From NCBI GenBank assembly GCA_029582165.1, contig CM055872.1:31098761-31162760 (forward strand): 64,000 nucleotides of DNA. The letters run 5' to 3'. Below the pieces are notes generated by a model that was not told the origin of the DNA, did no database searches, and worked only from the letters and a program-made list of their open reading frames with translations. This stretch comes from Portulaca oleracea. Taxonomy: Eukaryota > Streptophyta > Magnoliopsida > Caryophyllales > Portulacaceae. The translations under genes and the position numbers were made by a program. Numbering within the stretch: the first letter of the stretch is position 1; every line of letters begins with the position of its first letter. This document shows, piece after piece, positions 35,995-49,185 of the stretch.

Positions 35995-36280
35995 ATGAAA
36001 AGACTAAAATGCCCTTACCGATGTTGGTGAAAAGACTAAGGAGCCCTTAGTTTTGCCAGCTCAAAATAAACAAAGATTGTGTTTGGTTTCTTTCGTATTC
36101 TTCAATGCTCCTCAACTACCACCAAAACAAAACACATTTCATTCGAACGTTGGTGAAACTGAGCATCAAGAGTTGGAGGTCGCTAGGCTGGTGATCGAAG
36201 TTCACCGGCGCTGCTTTGGATGTCGGAAAGTTGCTGCTGATCGTCTGGTGTAGAGTTCATCTACGAAACAGAGTGAAACA

Positions 36281-39200
36281 ATGGTAAGTGAAAATGTGTG
36301 CAATTACAGGGAAGTTAGGGTTTAAATTGGGTTTAGGGTTCGAAATTTGTAAATGGGTTGCTGGGTATGTGGCGTTCTTCATGTATACGTTTCGGGTTAA
36401 TGAAAGTTTGAAATTTGATTGAAGTTTGCATGTAGATTAGAGAAGAAATCTTTGTTCAGTTCTGGGTTAATTTTTTTGAAGTTTCGCAAGATTTGATTTT
36501 TATAGTCATTAATTTTGGTAATAAATTGATGTTTATTAATTTGAAGTTGTTTAATATGTTGTGTAGGGTGATTCAATGAAGTCATTCATTGTTAGATTCC
36601 ACCATAAAAGGTTTTACATCCCTGAAAAGGACGTAGAAAAATACAATAAGAAGGAACTTTTTGTTGACATTAAGCAGAGGTTTATACAAGAAATGGAGAA
36701 GTTTCCTAAATTTGCTGGGATAAATTGGTACCTACCTGGGATGGAGAACAAGAAGCTACCTCTAATTAGTGACACTGCCCGGAATAAGTTTGTGAGAGCT
36801 TGGTCAAAGTTGGAGCAAGTGAAGACCTTTCCTGTTGAATTGGTTGAGTTAGCTGGTAAGGGAAAGCTGCAGACAACTGTGGATAGCATTGAGGTTTCAG
36901 AACCTGATGAATTTATTGTGGAAATGTCCCTGAGTCAAGCAAATGCTTGGGCAGATGAACTCATATGTACCCCTGTTGATACACAGCATAGCCAAAAATG
37001 TAGCCAGAATGTGAACAACAAGCCACGATCATCTGCAAGCAAAGGCCAGAGGTTTGGTAGTAGGCCACCCAAGCTACCTTTCAGAAGGACTTTGCACAGA
37101 GAAGCAAAGGCAGCCAAAGCAAAGGAAGTTGGGTCAACGCAATATGGGAATGTGGGCCTGTAGAAGATGTTGTTGGGCCTGGAGAAGCAGCAAGTGGGCC
37201 TCAAGTGTCAGCTGAAACCACTGGCCCAACTGTGAGCATTAATGATGGAAGCAACAGCAACTATATCTTGGTGGAAGTCAATAACTGTGGTCCTGCTTCT
37301 ACCAAAGCTGCACACTCCACTGTTAGCTCACCAGCTATATCAAGGAAGGGAATCCCTGGCAGAGTAGCTACCCCATCCATTCCAATCTCAGAAGCAAGTG
37401 ATGTTTCTCCATCAGCTCGATCAACAACACCATCCCCATCCTCAGGACCTGGAACCCCAAGGAGGCCAGTGACCAGATCTGTTTCAGCTGGATCACCTAC
37501 TCAGGAAGCTGAGACAGGCTTACCTACACCCCAATCAACTCCTTGCAAAAAGAAGGCTGCAAAAGGTAAGAAATCAATGGAGCTTGATCCTGATATGCTT
37601 GAAAACATATCCAAACAGTTTAGAGGTGTAGATCCAAAGGAAGTGCAAGAGATTGGAAGACCAGACATACTTGAAGTTGATGTATTCTTTGAGGATGATG
37701 AGAATGGCATAGGTGGATCTTATGTGGTTGGCCAACCTTAGGATGATGATGACAGTGATGATGAAGATTTTTGTCCATCAGAAGATGAAGAAGACAGTGA
37801 CAGTGACAATGACAATGACAATGACAATGATGATGTGGTTGATGAAGATGTGGAGGACTCAGATGTAGAAGGGGATGGAGAATTGGAGGTTGAAAGAAGA
37901 CAACAGCTGGGGGTGGTGGTTGATGAGGAAGGACTTGAGCAACACAAGTTGACTGTTGCAGGCAAGATGGCTAAATTGTACAGTCAATGTACTGTTTGGA
38001 GTGAAAGTAGAGATGGTAAAGTGGACATAAAAGCTGGGGATTTGTTCACTTCCAAGGAACAATTCTTAGATGTTATGATGACTTATGTTTTTCAGAGAGG
38101 TATAGTTTTGAAGAAGGTCAAGAACAACAAGAAAAGGTTTACTCACACATGTGCAAATGAGAAGTGTAGTTTCAGAATTCACGCAACTGTGATGCAAGAC
38201 AATGTGACTTGGAGGGTTAAGTATGTGAAGGGGGGGCATGTATGCTATGAGAAAACAGCCCATCATCGAGCTGGTAAACATTGGGTTGCTAAGCAGTTGA
38301 AGAAGGACTTCATGGCAAACCCAAACATGGATGCTAAGGGTGTTCATGCACTGATTTTTCAAAGATTTGGGGTTGCTGTGCCTGATTACACTTGCTATAG
38401 AGCTGTTAGGTTAATGAAGGGGGAGTTGTTTGGTAATCATGATGAAGGGTATAGGAAACTACCTCAATACTATAAGGAATTCACTAAGGCAAACCCAGGG
38501 TCAAAATGTTTCATTAAGTTCACTGATAGAGGTCCTACCCTGAATCCCACTTTCAAGAGGATAATGATATGCATTGGTTCAACAATCCAAACATTCAAGG
38601 AGAACTGTAGGGGATTGATTGGATTGGATGGTTGTTTCTTGAAGGGGCCTTACAAAGGTGTCTTGATGACTGCCATTGGCTTAGAGGCAATAATGGACAA
38701 TACCCACTGGCCTATGGCCACTGGCCTATGGCCACTGGCCTACCGAAGATGATGAAGAATGTTCATTCTTTGTCAATGGACTGGTTGTTGCATTAGAGTC
38801 ACACCAAGAAACACACAAGTACATATTCATGGCAGACAGACACCAGGTTCAAATGCTGAAACTGTCAATTATTGATCCATTGTTTACTATGTTTATGCTT
38901 TTGTTGTGACATGATTTTGGTTATTGTTTACTATGTTTATGCTTTTATTGTGACATGATTTTGGTTATTGTTTACTATGTTTATGCTTTTGTTGTGACAT
39001 GACTTTCAATATTTTTTTTTATCTCAGTCAATCAAGAATGCTTTATCCAAGTCCTTTCCTCAGTCCAGGAGAAGGGTTTGTGTCCTACACTTATACAAAA
39101 ACTTTGCAAACAAGTTTCCAGGTAAAAGGGTGAATTTAGTTGACTTGGGATTAATCAGTTCAATTGTATAGATTAAGTTCACTAACTATGACTAACTATG

Positions 39201-40351
39201 CTTGCTTAGGTGCTTGGTTCCACTTCCACTTCTACATTGCTGCAAATGCATACTCAGAGCATGTTTTCAAGACTGCAATGGAGAAGATCAAGGAGAAAAG
39301 TCCAGCTGCATACAACTAGTTGAGGGATGCAGAGCTTGTTGAGAATTGGGCCAGATTCAAATATGACCCCAACCTCAAGAGTGATGATAACACCAACAAC
39401 TTCGTGGAGTCATTCAATCATGCCATCATCAAACATAGAGGTAGGCCATTACTTACTATGTTGGAAGAAATTAGGAAAGTAATTGGCCATCGTTTTGATA
39501 AGAGATACAAGTTGGGATGTAGTTGGGAAAGTAGGATAACACTATTTGTGGATAAGAAGGTCAGGAAAACAATAATTGACTCCAGGGGGTGTGGTGTAGT
39601 CACCAGTGCTGGGAGGGGTTTGTTTGATATATGGGAGGGGAGTGTGAACCACAATGTTGACCTCAACGAGCACACTTGCACCTGTTGCAAATGGCAGATT
39701 ACTGGCATTCCATGTAAGCATGCAACTAGGTGTATACACTATGACAACTTGAATGTTGAGGACTACATTGCACCTTGGTTCATGGTGGAGAAATATAGAA
39801 AGTTGTATGACACATTCATCCGTCCCATACCTGATCACACTATGTGGGCTGAGTCTGATCATAAGCTGCTTGATCCACCATTTGAGTTGAAGAAGAAAGG
39901 GAGGCCTGAAAAGCACAAAAGAAGAGAGGCCATAGATGTTCTAGAAAAAGAGAAGGAGATTGGAAGGAAGCATGGCACCAAGAGGTGCTCAACATGTGAT
40001 GAGACAGGACATAACTACAAAACTTGTGGCCAAGCTAGGGATGAGAATGGAAGGCTATTACCAACTGTCAAGGAGAAAGCAGTTTCAGGGGCTAAGAGAA
40101 GCAGGGGATCCAATGCAAATGTGGCAAACAGTCAAAGAAAGAACATAAGGGTGACAACTTCTACTGATGTTGAAGGTCATAGGTCTCCTACTAAATCAAG
40201 GAAAGGCAACAACAGAAAGGGCTTCTCAAGCAAGAAGACAACAACCAACAGTGATCCATCAAGCTTATATGGTGCAGTGCAATGTCAGTTTCTAGGTTTT
40301 AGTATCAAGTTAGTATTTTGTTATTTTGTTTCTATTTTGGTGTTTGTATGA
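36281..40351 (+). pseudogene. mudrA-type MULE transposase gene, disrupted
   Basis: The transposase cuts and joins the MULE ends. The likely first exon ends right after its ATG (36281-36283, donor GTAAGT). Exon 2 starts at 36567 and restores frame with MKSFIVRFHHKRFYIP at 36576. An acidic linker is followed by the MuDR zinc-binding domain (FTSKEQFLDVMMTYVFQRG near 38040; CANEKCSFRIHA). The DDE domain has GLIGLDGCFLKGPYKGV (first D near 38625), IFMADRHQ before a donor at 38847, and NNFVESFNHAI near 39390 (E). Further exons are 39028-39121 and 39210-40351, with a SWIM finger (CTCCKWQITGIPCKHA) and a zinc knuckle (CSTCDETGHNYKTC). Damage: frameshift near 37130, TAG at 37739-37741, 14-bp repeat frameshift at 38704-38745, TAG at 39317-39319. 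Confidence 0.92.
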
Positions 40352-41120
40352 CTTGGTTTTCAGTGTTCATGGTTGGAACATCTTAGTGTTCAGGGCCTAA
40401 ACATGTCACTGATTAGGGTTTCAACATTGGTTTCAATTTTGTATGGCTATGTGGATGTTTTCAAAGATATTTATGGCTATAAGGATGCATATTAATGTTG
40501 TTGAAATATGTATGGATGTATGGATGTTGTTTATGGTATGAATTAGATCATTTTGCAATGTGAAATGTGCAAATTATGAGCAACCACTGTTTGCTATGTG
40601 CAGTGTATGAAATTGATGATTTTGGAATGTGCATACACTTGCTGTCAAACTTGCTGTCAAACTTATCAATTACATTGAACTTATTAAAGTGAACTTATCA
40701 ACAATGTGCATACACTTGCATACACTTGATGTCAAACTTTTCAACTGCATATTTGGTGCATAATTGGTGCAAAGTGATACACAAATTTGCATTGTTATCT
40801 AAGCCATTGATTGCAACAGACTTTGTACATCAAAAATGGACAAATTTACTACAACACTTCATTTCATTTCACTCATTCAATCCATTGATTCCAAAATACA
40901 TTGTAGTGTTGTACACTACTTAAACATCCATCCATCCAAAATACATGGCAGGGGTACAAAATGTTACTGCCCTCCTCCTACCAAATGCTACAATTCAACC
41001 AAAATACATAAAACCACTACATTACATCATCCATCCAATCTACACCATAAGCACTAAAACTAAACAAGCAAAGTACAAACCATCACTTGAAAACAGAGAT
41101 TACAATGACAACCAAGAACA

Positions 41121-41678
41121 TCACAATGGCAACAATGTCCCAATTCCCATCCCACACATCATCATTGTCCAAAGCACCTTGTCCCAAACCTCCTTCAATT
41201 CACTGGCCTTCTCCACCAGCACAGACACCTTCTCCATCAGCTCGCCAATATCCTTCCTGGACTTCCCTGTTTCAATCACCAAGGCAGCTATTTGCATCCT
41301 CAATGTTGCTAGCTCTTCAGTGGTGATGTTGGTGCACATAATCAGCTCACCAACATCTTTCTTGCACATGTAGACCATCATCATTACAGTTGCCACCTTG
41401 TACTTCAGCTCCAGCAACTCTGCACTGTCATCTCCAGGCATTGAAGGTTCAACACTAGGCCCAGCATTCGCCTTCATGCCATTGTCCTTCCCACTTGGAG
41501 AATCCTCACATTCGTCGAGCCACCCTAGAAATTTTGCACATCCAATGGTTGGGCATTTTCCATAGATACGACCAGGATTCTGCACACTCCTGGACACCTT
41601 CAGCACACCATCGACACGACAGAGTCTGCAAACAAACTTGCCATTGACCCAATTGAAGGTTTTGTTGAATTCCTCCAT
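41121..41678 (-). CDS. GRF-type zinc-finger protein carried by the MULE
   Basis: This intact frame of 185 codons lies on the opposite strand to the transposase and runs inward from the right TIR. Residues 17-56 fit a zf-GRF domain: Cys17, Cys20, Cys42 and Cys47 with NPGR at 34-37, KCP at 41-43 and FLGWLDE at 50-56. In known proteins this domain binds single-stranded or structured nucleic acid. An acidic, Ser- and Gly-rich linker follows, then a helical heptad-like region (about 87-165) and a short hydrophobic end (about 168-185). Upstream, an ATG with the donor TTG|GTAAGC near 41962 and an acceptor TTTGTAG near 41691 suggest a 5' intron; the upstream ATG is out of frame, so the start at 41678 is kept. 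It is not recognised as a named gene. Its function in transposition is unknown. Confidence 0.75.
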   Translation of the reverse strand: MEEFNKTFNWVNGKFVCRLCRVDGVLKVSRSVQNPGRIYGKCPTIGCAKFLGWLDECEDSPSGKDNGMKANAGPSVEPSMPGDDSAELLELKYKVATVMMMVYMCKKDVGELIMCTNITTEELATLRMQIAALVIETGKSRKDIGELMEKVSVLVEKASELKEVWDKVLWTMMMCGMGIGTLLPL

Positions 41679-42211
41679 TCCACTGTGTCCTCTACAAACA
41701 AACCATTCACGACAATCAATACTAAGCCCTAATTAACCAGTAATTTTCCATCAAACAAAACCCTAATTAACCACTGTACAATCCGTCATTTTCAAAAAAT
41801 CTCGGCTTTACAACAACAAATTATACACTTTTCTAAAATCTGACCCAAAAAAAATGAGAAAGAATGAAATTTTCTGAAAAAAAACCCTAATTTCCCAGAA
41901 TCCAAACTCAAACAACAGAACAACAACGACGAACAACCAAATAAGAAGGAAGATGAAGGAGCTTACCAAGAATTCTCCTCGCCATTGCTGCTGAATTGCC
42001 TTCTAACGTTGGTGAAACACAGAAGATGAAGAAGATAGTCGAACAACAAAGAAGAAACGAAGAAGAAGAAGCAACGAAGAAGAAGCAACGAAGAAGCAGC
42101 AAAGTGAGAAGGAGTTCAGTTATATAAAAAAAATTTTGGAGGCAATGGAGGGTAGTTTCGGAACTACACCCAGCAATTTCAAAAAATTTGATACTTAACC
42201 CAACTGTCACC

Positions 42212-42350
42212 GGTTTCCGGTGCAAAATGGTCGGAAAGGCACCTCCCAGCCATTTGTTTGAGGACTTGGTCCCCTTAGAGTGCATTAAAAAAATGTTGTC
42301 ACCCTGGAGCCAGTTGTTAAGAATCTATGGCACCTCCCAGCAAATATTTG
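42212..42350 (-). repeat. Right TIR of the MULE
   Basis: Inverted partner of 35856-35994, carrying the same pair of GGGAGGTGCC boxes. Confidence 0.93.
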
Positions 42351-45300
42351 GTGGTATCAGAGCCACCCATTGCATGCTAAAGTATTATACCTTAATTCAT
42401 AAATAATTTTATCAATTGTTGAATTATTTTATGAATTTGCTAGAGTAGATTTAATGCTAAATTTCAAAACTTTATGAAAGTTTTAGTCTTTGTTGCTCAA
42501 AATAATAAATCTGGAATTTTTTATTGAAATGTTTCATGCTTTATTATTATTATTTCTCATTGCCTTCAATTAATCAGTTTATGCTTGTTTAATTGTTAAA
42601 ATTAGCAAGAACTTGGTATAATTTAGATTGTCTTAGAAACAATCATGTTTAATGTTGTTAAACAATAGGCAATACATGAAATAAATCTAATTCACGAAAT
42701 TGGATTTTCTAGAATTATTTTGTGATCCAGATTATTTACAGTAAATTTAATGAAAAATCGAAATAAAATATCAAACGAGTGCGAAAAATTGTTCTGGACT
42801 CGCCATAATTTTTGTAGATTTTTCCCAATTGAAACATATTTTTAATTGAGATTTTCAGATCTAACGAGAAATAAATTCGGTGATTTCTCTTAATTTTATA
42901 AATTTATAGAAATTTGTAAAACTTCTGAAAATTTTACATAGACTACTCGGTAATCATACTATTGAGGATAAATTTTTCGTGAATTTTTTAATTTGTTAAT
43001 TTATTTTTCCTTTAGTTTTCATATCTGCAGCAAAGTATAATCGTTTACTCTTTTGATTTCCTAATTCTAGAACTTTGATAAAAATCTGAAAATTTTACAG
43101 TAGAATATTGGATGATTCTACTGTATAGAAAAATTGTAAAATTTTGATTTTTGAACTTATCGAACTGTTCTCTTTTACTTTCCTATTAAACGGCGAATTA
43201 AAAATGTTTAATTCCCTAAAATTTTACAAGTTTATAAAAATTGATAAAATTTTGGAAAATTTCATAGTAGGTTATCAGATAACACTATGATTTGAGAATT
43301 TTAAATTTGGTAAGTTTTGATAATTTATTTAAGTTTTCATGCACGAAATAACCGACATTGGGAAGTAACACGGACCGTGTTGAGTCAACACGAACCGTGT
43401 TCCCAGCAGTGTTGGTGAAATTCGTGCTTTTAGGGTTTAAAATTAATTTTAGGAATTAATTATCGAATCCTTTTATTATTAAATCAGTTGTTAGGCATAA
43501 AATCTAATAATATTTTGTAAAGTTTAGAAAACTTGCAATATCTTTAAAAGATATAGTATCTTTTTAGATCTCTTGTTTTTGGGAAAATTGAATAGCTTGT
43601 GTGTGAAGATATTTTATAAAATTCTAAATCTATTTAGGTAACTAAGATAAATTTAGAATTTTGTTTATTCTATCAATCATGCAAACTTTTTAGGAAACTT
43701 TATTTAGTATTTGTTTGTTTATGTGTTATATTGCAATTAAATATGCGTTTTATAATTTGTTATTTAAAGCATGTGTTATATTTGATATATTTTTTGCAAT
43801 ATTTTCTGTTTGCATGTGCTTCTAGTATGACCATAGATAGTCGGTTTTACCGGTCTGCGTACCGGGTTGGGTGAAATACGGTCTGCGCGCCGTCGTTGAA
43901 TAAATTTAAATTTAAATTTCAGTTGATTTTATTTTAATTCAAGTAAGGCCTCTTTAGAGAGGTCCACTTTGTAATTTGTTGTACTTGGAGACATCATGTC
44001 GCGTGGCAACCCAACAGCAATGGGGGTGTTGATCCGAGTGGGAGCCGTATCCGAGGAAGTTGCAAAATCCAAAAAAGAAATTCTTGAAGACTATCAAGAC
44101 TTAGTTAAAGTAGTTTGATTAAGTCTGGGTGGCCATACTAGGGGTTTTATTTTATACGTTAATTTGTTATAGCATGTTGTTTTATTATTCCTTTTATGTT
44201 TTTCGAAAGAGTTCACCTAGAATTGCATGCTTAGAATAATAAAACCTACTCTTAAAATTGAATTATTTTTCAACATATCGAAACACCACTTAGACGGAAA
44301 AATAAAGAAAGCCAAAGCGAATTATTTGTCTGTCATTAATAGGCAGGGTATGAGTTAGGTTAATTCAAATTAGCTAGCAAAACAGTTTTGGCCTAAGAGC
44401 AGAGGAAGAGAAATATTGTGTTCGAACAAATTTCTTGCCCAAAGTCATTTTGAATGATCGATCATAAGATGATCAACCAAAGGTGACATGGGCTCGAGTT
44501 TTGTTGGGCTAAAGTCCACTTGAGCCCATAAGTTTTGTGGGTCTTGGTTAAATTAAAACACTAAGTGAGAGTTAATAAAGTGTTTTGATTTGAAATTAAA
44601 TTAGTTTAATTTCTTTTGATGAATAATAATAAAATGAACCAACTTGTCTTCTAGATAATTTATGTCTTTTCACTCAAACATCCACCACTAATAAAATATT
44701 GTTTTCTCCTTGAGAAATAGAAAAACAAATACACCAATTCTTAATTGGCAACGCCATCACAAGATTGTCTTGGAGGCGAATTAAAGGGACATGTCTTTGA
44801 TATAAAATTGAGTTAGACATCAATATTAAAGGGTCAATCAAGCTAAATGGATACACGAAATGTCATAGTATTCATGCGACTTTAACTTCAAAATGTTTGA
44901 AGATTAGAGAAGGGATTTCAATATTACCAACTCAAAACCAAGTTCAACGAACTAGTTAGAGTTGATATGAAACCAATAACCAGATAGTCTCGGTTAAGCT
45001 AGATAAGGGAGCTCATCTTCTGTAATAATTTGACTATTTTGGAACATGAGAAACCTCATATCCCCCCTTTAGGCTTTAGCCAATAGGTTGGCGACTAGAT
45101 ATAGTCTTTTAGTGAAAGGGGAAATAAGATTTAAGAAATCTATCAAAAACAAGAAGTCAAAGGAAGAGTAAGGACAAACAGTTGTGCATACCTAACCAAT
45201 GATAGCAACTGGTTAACAACCAAATCATGTATGACACTGGAAGCGTGAATCTCCAAACTATAAGGAAGACTTGAAATATAGTAATATGATTTCATATCTA

Positions 45301-48300
45301 GGTCAATCAGTATATGATACTCACTACCCTTATTAAACCCACTTTCAGTATTAGATACTGGCTGTGAAACTCGCATTTATGCAAATGTGCAGGATCTACA
45401 GCAAAGTAGATGTGCTTTGAAGGATGAGAGTCAGCCTACAAAAGGGAACATGCAATTAGTTGTAGCTTCTCATGAAGAGTTGGTTATTTATCCGTTTCCT
45501 TAAGACTTATAACGAAAATTTATAGGGGATCCTATGTTCTCATTATAAGTAGAAATTTGATTTCAAGCTCTCAAATTAGAGAGAGAGGATCTCGGATAAA
45601 CACACCCAACACATCGAAACCAAAAGGTTTAAAATGAATAACTCATGTTCAAACATGAACCTTGTAACTATATATTAAGTCATGCCAATCAGAGTGCATT
45701 CGGAAGCGTCACTGTGATAGACTTTTGAATAATAAGACTTTGAAACATATTATGTCTGCAAAGCATGACTGAAATTTTTACAAGAAAGGGTAAACGTGCC
45801 AACAAACACTCATACATATGGATGTATGTAGTCTAATTGAGCACAAGTACAAGGGATGAATTACTTCAAATCTTCAAAGATGAACAAAATAACACATGGT
45901 GATTCATGTCTATGAGATTCATCTGAAGCTGGAATGTTAAAGTAGTTTGAAGATTTCCAACATGAAGTAGTCTTGGCGAAACAATGAGAGCACCTAGATA
46001 CGATCGAAAGAATGCTAATGGTTGAGCCAAGAATTTGAACAAATGACTCAAATGAAACATAACTCTGGCACTATAAGCGTAAGTCATATTAATCGGAAGT
46101 GCATTCAGAAACTGCATACTGCAGAATTTTGGTAAACCTAAACTTTGAAAAGTTCAATGTTTGTTAACCATGCATGATGGGTAAGATGACTAAAATCACC
46201 TCTTACTGGAATTGGTGAACAAGCTAATGACTTATTAGGATGCAAACATATTGATGTATGTGGGCCTATGAGCACTAGTGGTAGAAGAAGGTTTATTGTA
46301 TTATTTCATCACTTTTAGTGACGATCTTTTTTAGATATGGATATATCTACTTAATACGCCACAAGTCCAAATCCTTTGAAATGTTCAAAGAGTTTCAACG
46401 TGACAAAACTAACTTCCAAAGAAAATCAAAACCCTTCAATTGGATTTAGGAAGTGAGTATTTGAGCCAAGATTTCATTGACCATTCCAGAGAATGTGGAA
46501 TCGTTTCATAACTCTCTCCTCTAGGAATACGACAACTCAATGACGTATCTAAAAGAAGGAATCACACCTTATTAGATATGGTGAGATCAATGATGGTTGA
46601 GTCAGTATTGCCGGTTATTTTTTTGGGGATACATGCAGATAACCATAGCTCTAATTACTGAACAAAGATTATCTGAAGCACTAGAGAAGACACCATATAT
46701 GATATGGAGAAGAGAGGTTCTTGAATCATTTTTCTGTACGAAAGGGGTATCACTTTTACAAACTGTTGTATGGGAAAGTGTTTGTGTCTTAAAATGCTTT
46801 CTTCTTAGAGAATATGTTATTCTCTAAAAGAAAGACTGGGAGAGTCTTGAACTTACCGAAGTTCAAGAGACACAAAACACTATAATCATCACCTAAAACT
46901 CCGCTACTTGATCCTAGTTCAAGTTTTCCTATTGGTCGGAAAATTAAGAACGAGGTTGAGGCGGTAAAAGTTCCTTAAAACGTTGAGGAGGAGGTGCCAT
47001 GAAAATTACTCCAAGCAAGGTCAGGTAAACAACTCCGTCAACCACAAAGATATCGATCTTCTATGGATGAGCGTGAGATGTTACTTTTAGAAAGTAATGA
47101 CTCTACCTACAGAAAAAGAAGTTTTAGCAAGTCAAGATTCCATAAGGTCTAAGATGGATTCCATGTATGCAACCAAGTTTAGAATTCGGTTGACTTGCCT
47201 GAAGGTGTGAGCCATCAGGCATAAGAGGGTTTTGCAAAACATGGGTTCATTAAGATAGACATCAAGATCGACTTCAAAATTAGATTTGGAAGGAAGATTT
47301 GTACTTGACACAACTAAATGGTTTTGGTTGGAATACTTGTAAATTTCAAGAGACCATCTGTGGTCTTAAGGAAACTTCTAGGAGTTGGAATCATTGACCC
47401 TTTTGACCAGGATATCAAAAGGTTTGATATACTGATAGGTGCCAAAATAATATTGTGTTTGCAAGAAGTTTAGTGGGAGCAATGCATTTCTAACATTGTA
47501 TGTGATTGACGTACTGCCTACTAAGAGGAAGATTCTCATGTTGCGTCTTCTGAGGTTGACTTGGGAATAATTTTCGAAGTGAAGGATTGGTGGGGCTAAG
47601 ATTTTTTTTGGAGACATTATCTATAATGATAGATTAAATATTTTGATTAGTTAAATCAAAGTTGACTAGGTGTTGAATAGTTCAACCCACTTCGAGAGTG
47701 GATTAATTTCCATAAATCCTGGCATATTCTTAGGGAATCTGATTGTCTCAAAACAATCAGGAGACCTAAAAAGGATGAGACATATAACCCATGCTTCAGG
47801 CGTGAGATTAATGTATGCCACGAACAGTTCAAAGCCCGACAGAACATACACATTGTGTATATGTATAAGAAAAACTAAGGATGTGTCCTAAGTCTAAAGT
47901 GGTTGATAAAAACTAAGTGTGAAGAGTTGCATTGATGCTACACTTATGTCAGAAAGGTATGATTATCTGAAAAGGTCAGAGGAACTTGTAAAATCTGTCA
48001 GAGTGTTTTTGTGGTGAAGTGGAAGAGGTTCCCAACATGACACAAGTTTGATTCTACAAATGAGACAAGTGTGGGTCGACTTTAGAAGATGCAACAGAAA
48101 CTGTAAGGATTGTGAAGTTTGTTTTAGAACTGGGTGTTTCTAGCCTTGCGAGAGGAATGGAGCTTTGTTGATAATTAGAGTCATCACTCAAGCAAAGGAA
48201 CTGAAGCTCACTACGAATCCAAACATGAGTTCTGGAGATATCACCCTATGCGAAAGGTCGTTAGTGGAGATGATGTAAAACTGTGAGAGGTTCATTACAA

Positions 48301-49185
48301 GTATTGTAGACTAAACCCCTATTGCAGCTAGAACATGATAGTCATGCATGGGCAATATGTATTAACCATATTCCGCAATGTGAACAAGTCAAGTTTACAT
48401 GAATTGTTCATGACTTATGACCTTGTTGATTCATCATTTATAAATAAATTCAAACCTTACATAAATTGTGGTTTAGAATTATATAAATGTCCAAAAGGCT
48501 AGCGAATTCAAAATGAAAAATTGGATAAGGTCTGATTTCTGAAACCCCATTAGTGAACTTGATGACCGTAATCTTGGTCGACAGTCGACCTAGTTCCTAA
48601 TTGTATTATCACGTAGGAAAAGTGATGATATCAACACAATTAGCATGTAGGATTGAGGTGATGATCGAGTTTCATGATCATGGTGATGTGATGACATCAT
48701 AAATCAATCACATGGGTATTGTTGAGAACAACTACTGAGCATGTCTGCCGTGGGAGCTCTTTAAATTGGGAATTGTCATAAGAGCTCTCACTACTCAAAG
48801 AAAATTCCTAAATCCTAAGTTCAGTACAAACTGCATGGTCTGTTGTAACTTTGGAGCGCGTCAAACGCCTTTCGTAACAGTATGCTATAAAGGCGGTGTC
48901 TGGGTTACAGTTGGACCATGTGAGAATGTGTATTTGAACAAGATGGCATTGTCCTCCCTATTAGGGACAATTGTCTCATTAGCCACTTGGTGAGATTGGA
49001 CAGAAAATGCTTGGACGAGCTCTGATGAATCAATAGTTGATCATTTGCTTTTTAAAGTCTAACTCAAAGATCGAGGAATGTTCGGGTCTTACATAAGGAT
49101 GACTTCAGCTTACCTTATCCGAACTTGAGACAGTAAGTAACAAGGGAATGCAAGGAATCGAACACTTGTTGGATAAGTGGGAGAT
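42351..49185 (+). mobile_element. Copia 2 interior, heavily decayed
   Basis: It starts with the restored primer-binding site TGGTATCAGAGCC (42353-42365) and runs to a purine tract ATAAGTGGGAGAT (49173-49185). It parallels copia 1 in inverse orientation: a leader with palindromes at 43366-43401, gag-like DNA near 44640, integrase remnants near 46190-46600, RT remnants near 47300-47900, and the 3' non-coding part at 48500-49185. Stops and frameshifts are everywhere, and no usable frame longer than about 80 codons remains. It is much older than copia 1. Confidence 0.82.

Larger units (their letters stand above)
35856..42350 (+). mobile_element. Mutator-like element (MULE) with transposase and GRF zinc-finger gene
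   Basis: This 6495-bp element has 139-bp terminal inverted repeats (35856-35994 and 42212-42350) that are almost identical. A 10-bp target duplication, GTGATATCAG at 35846-35855 and GTGGTATCAG at 42351-42360, differs at one base. The TIRs start CAAAAATTTG/CAAATATTTG; each contains GGGAGGTGCC twice, about 100 bp apart, a possible transposase site. A mudrA-type gene runs inward from the left TIR and a GRF zinc-finger gene inward from the right TIR, the convergent plan of maize MuDR. The transposase gene is damaged and the GRF frame is open. It lies inside the primer-binding site of copia 2. Confidence 0.95.

Noticed and set aside
36397..36585. 62-codon frame on the minus strand
   Set aside because: It overlaps the first intron and exon 2 start of the transposase and has no domain.
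44600..47900. Separate short genes between copia 2 gag and pol remnants
   Set aside because: All short frames align in position with a decayed copia interior and show no independent start or domain.
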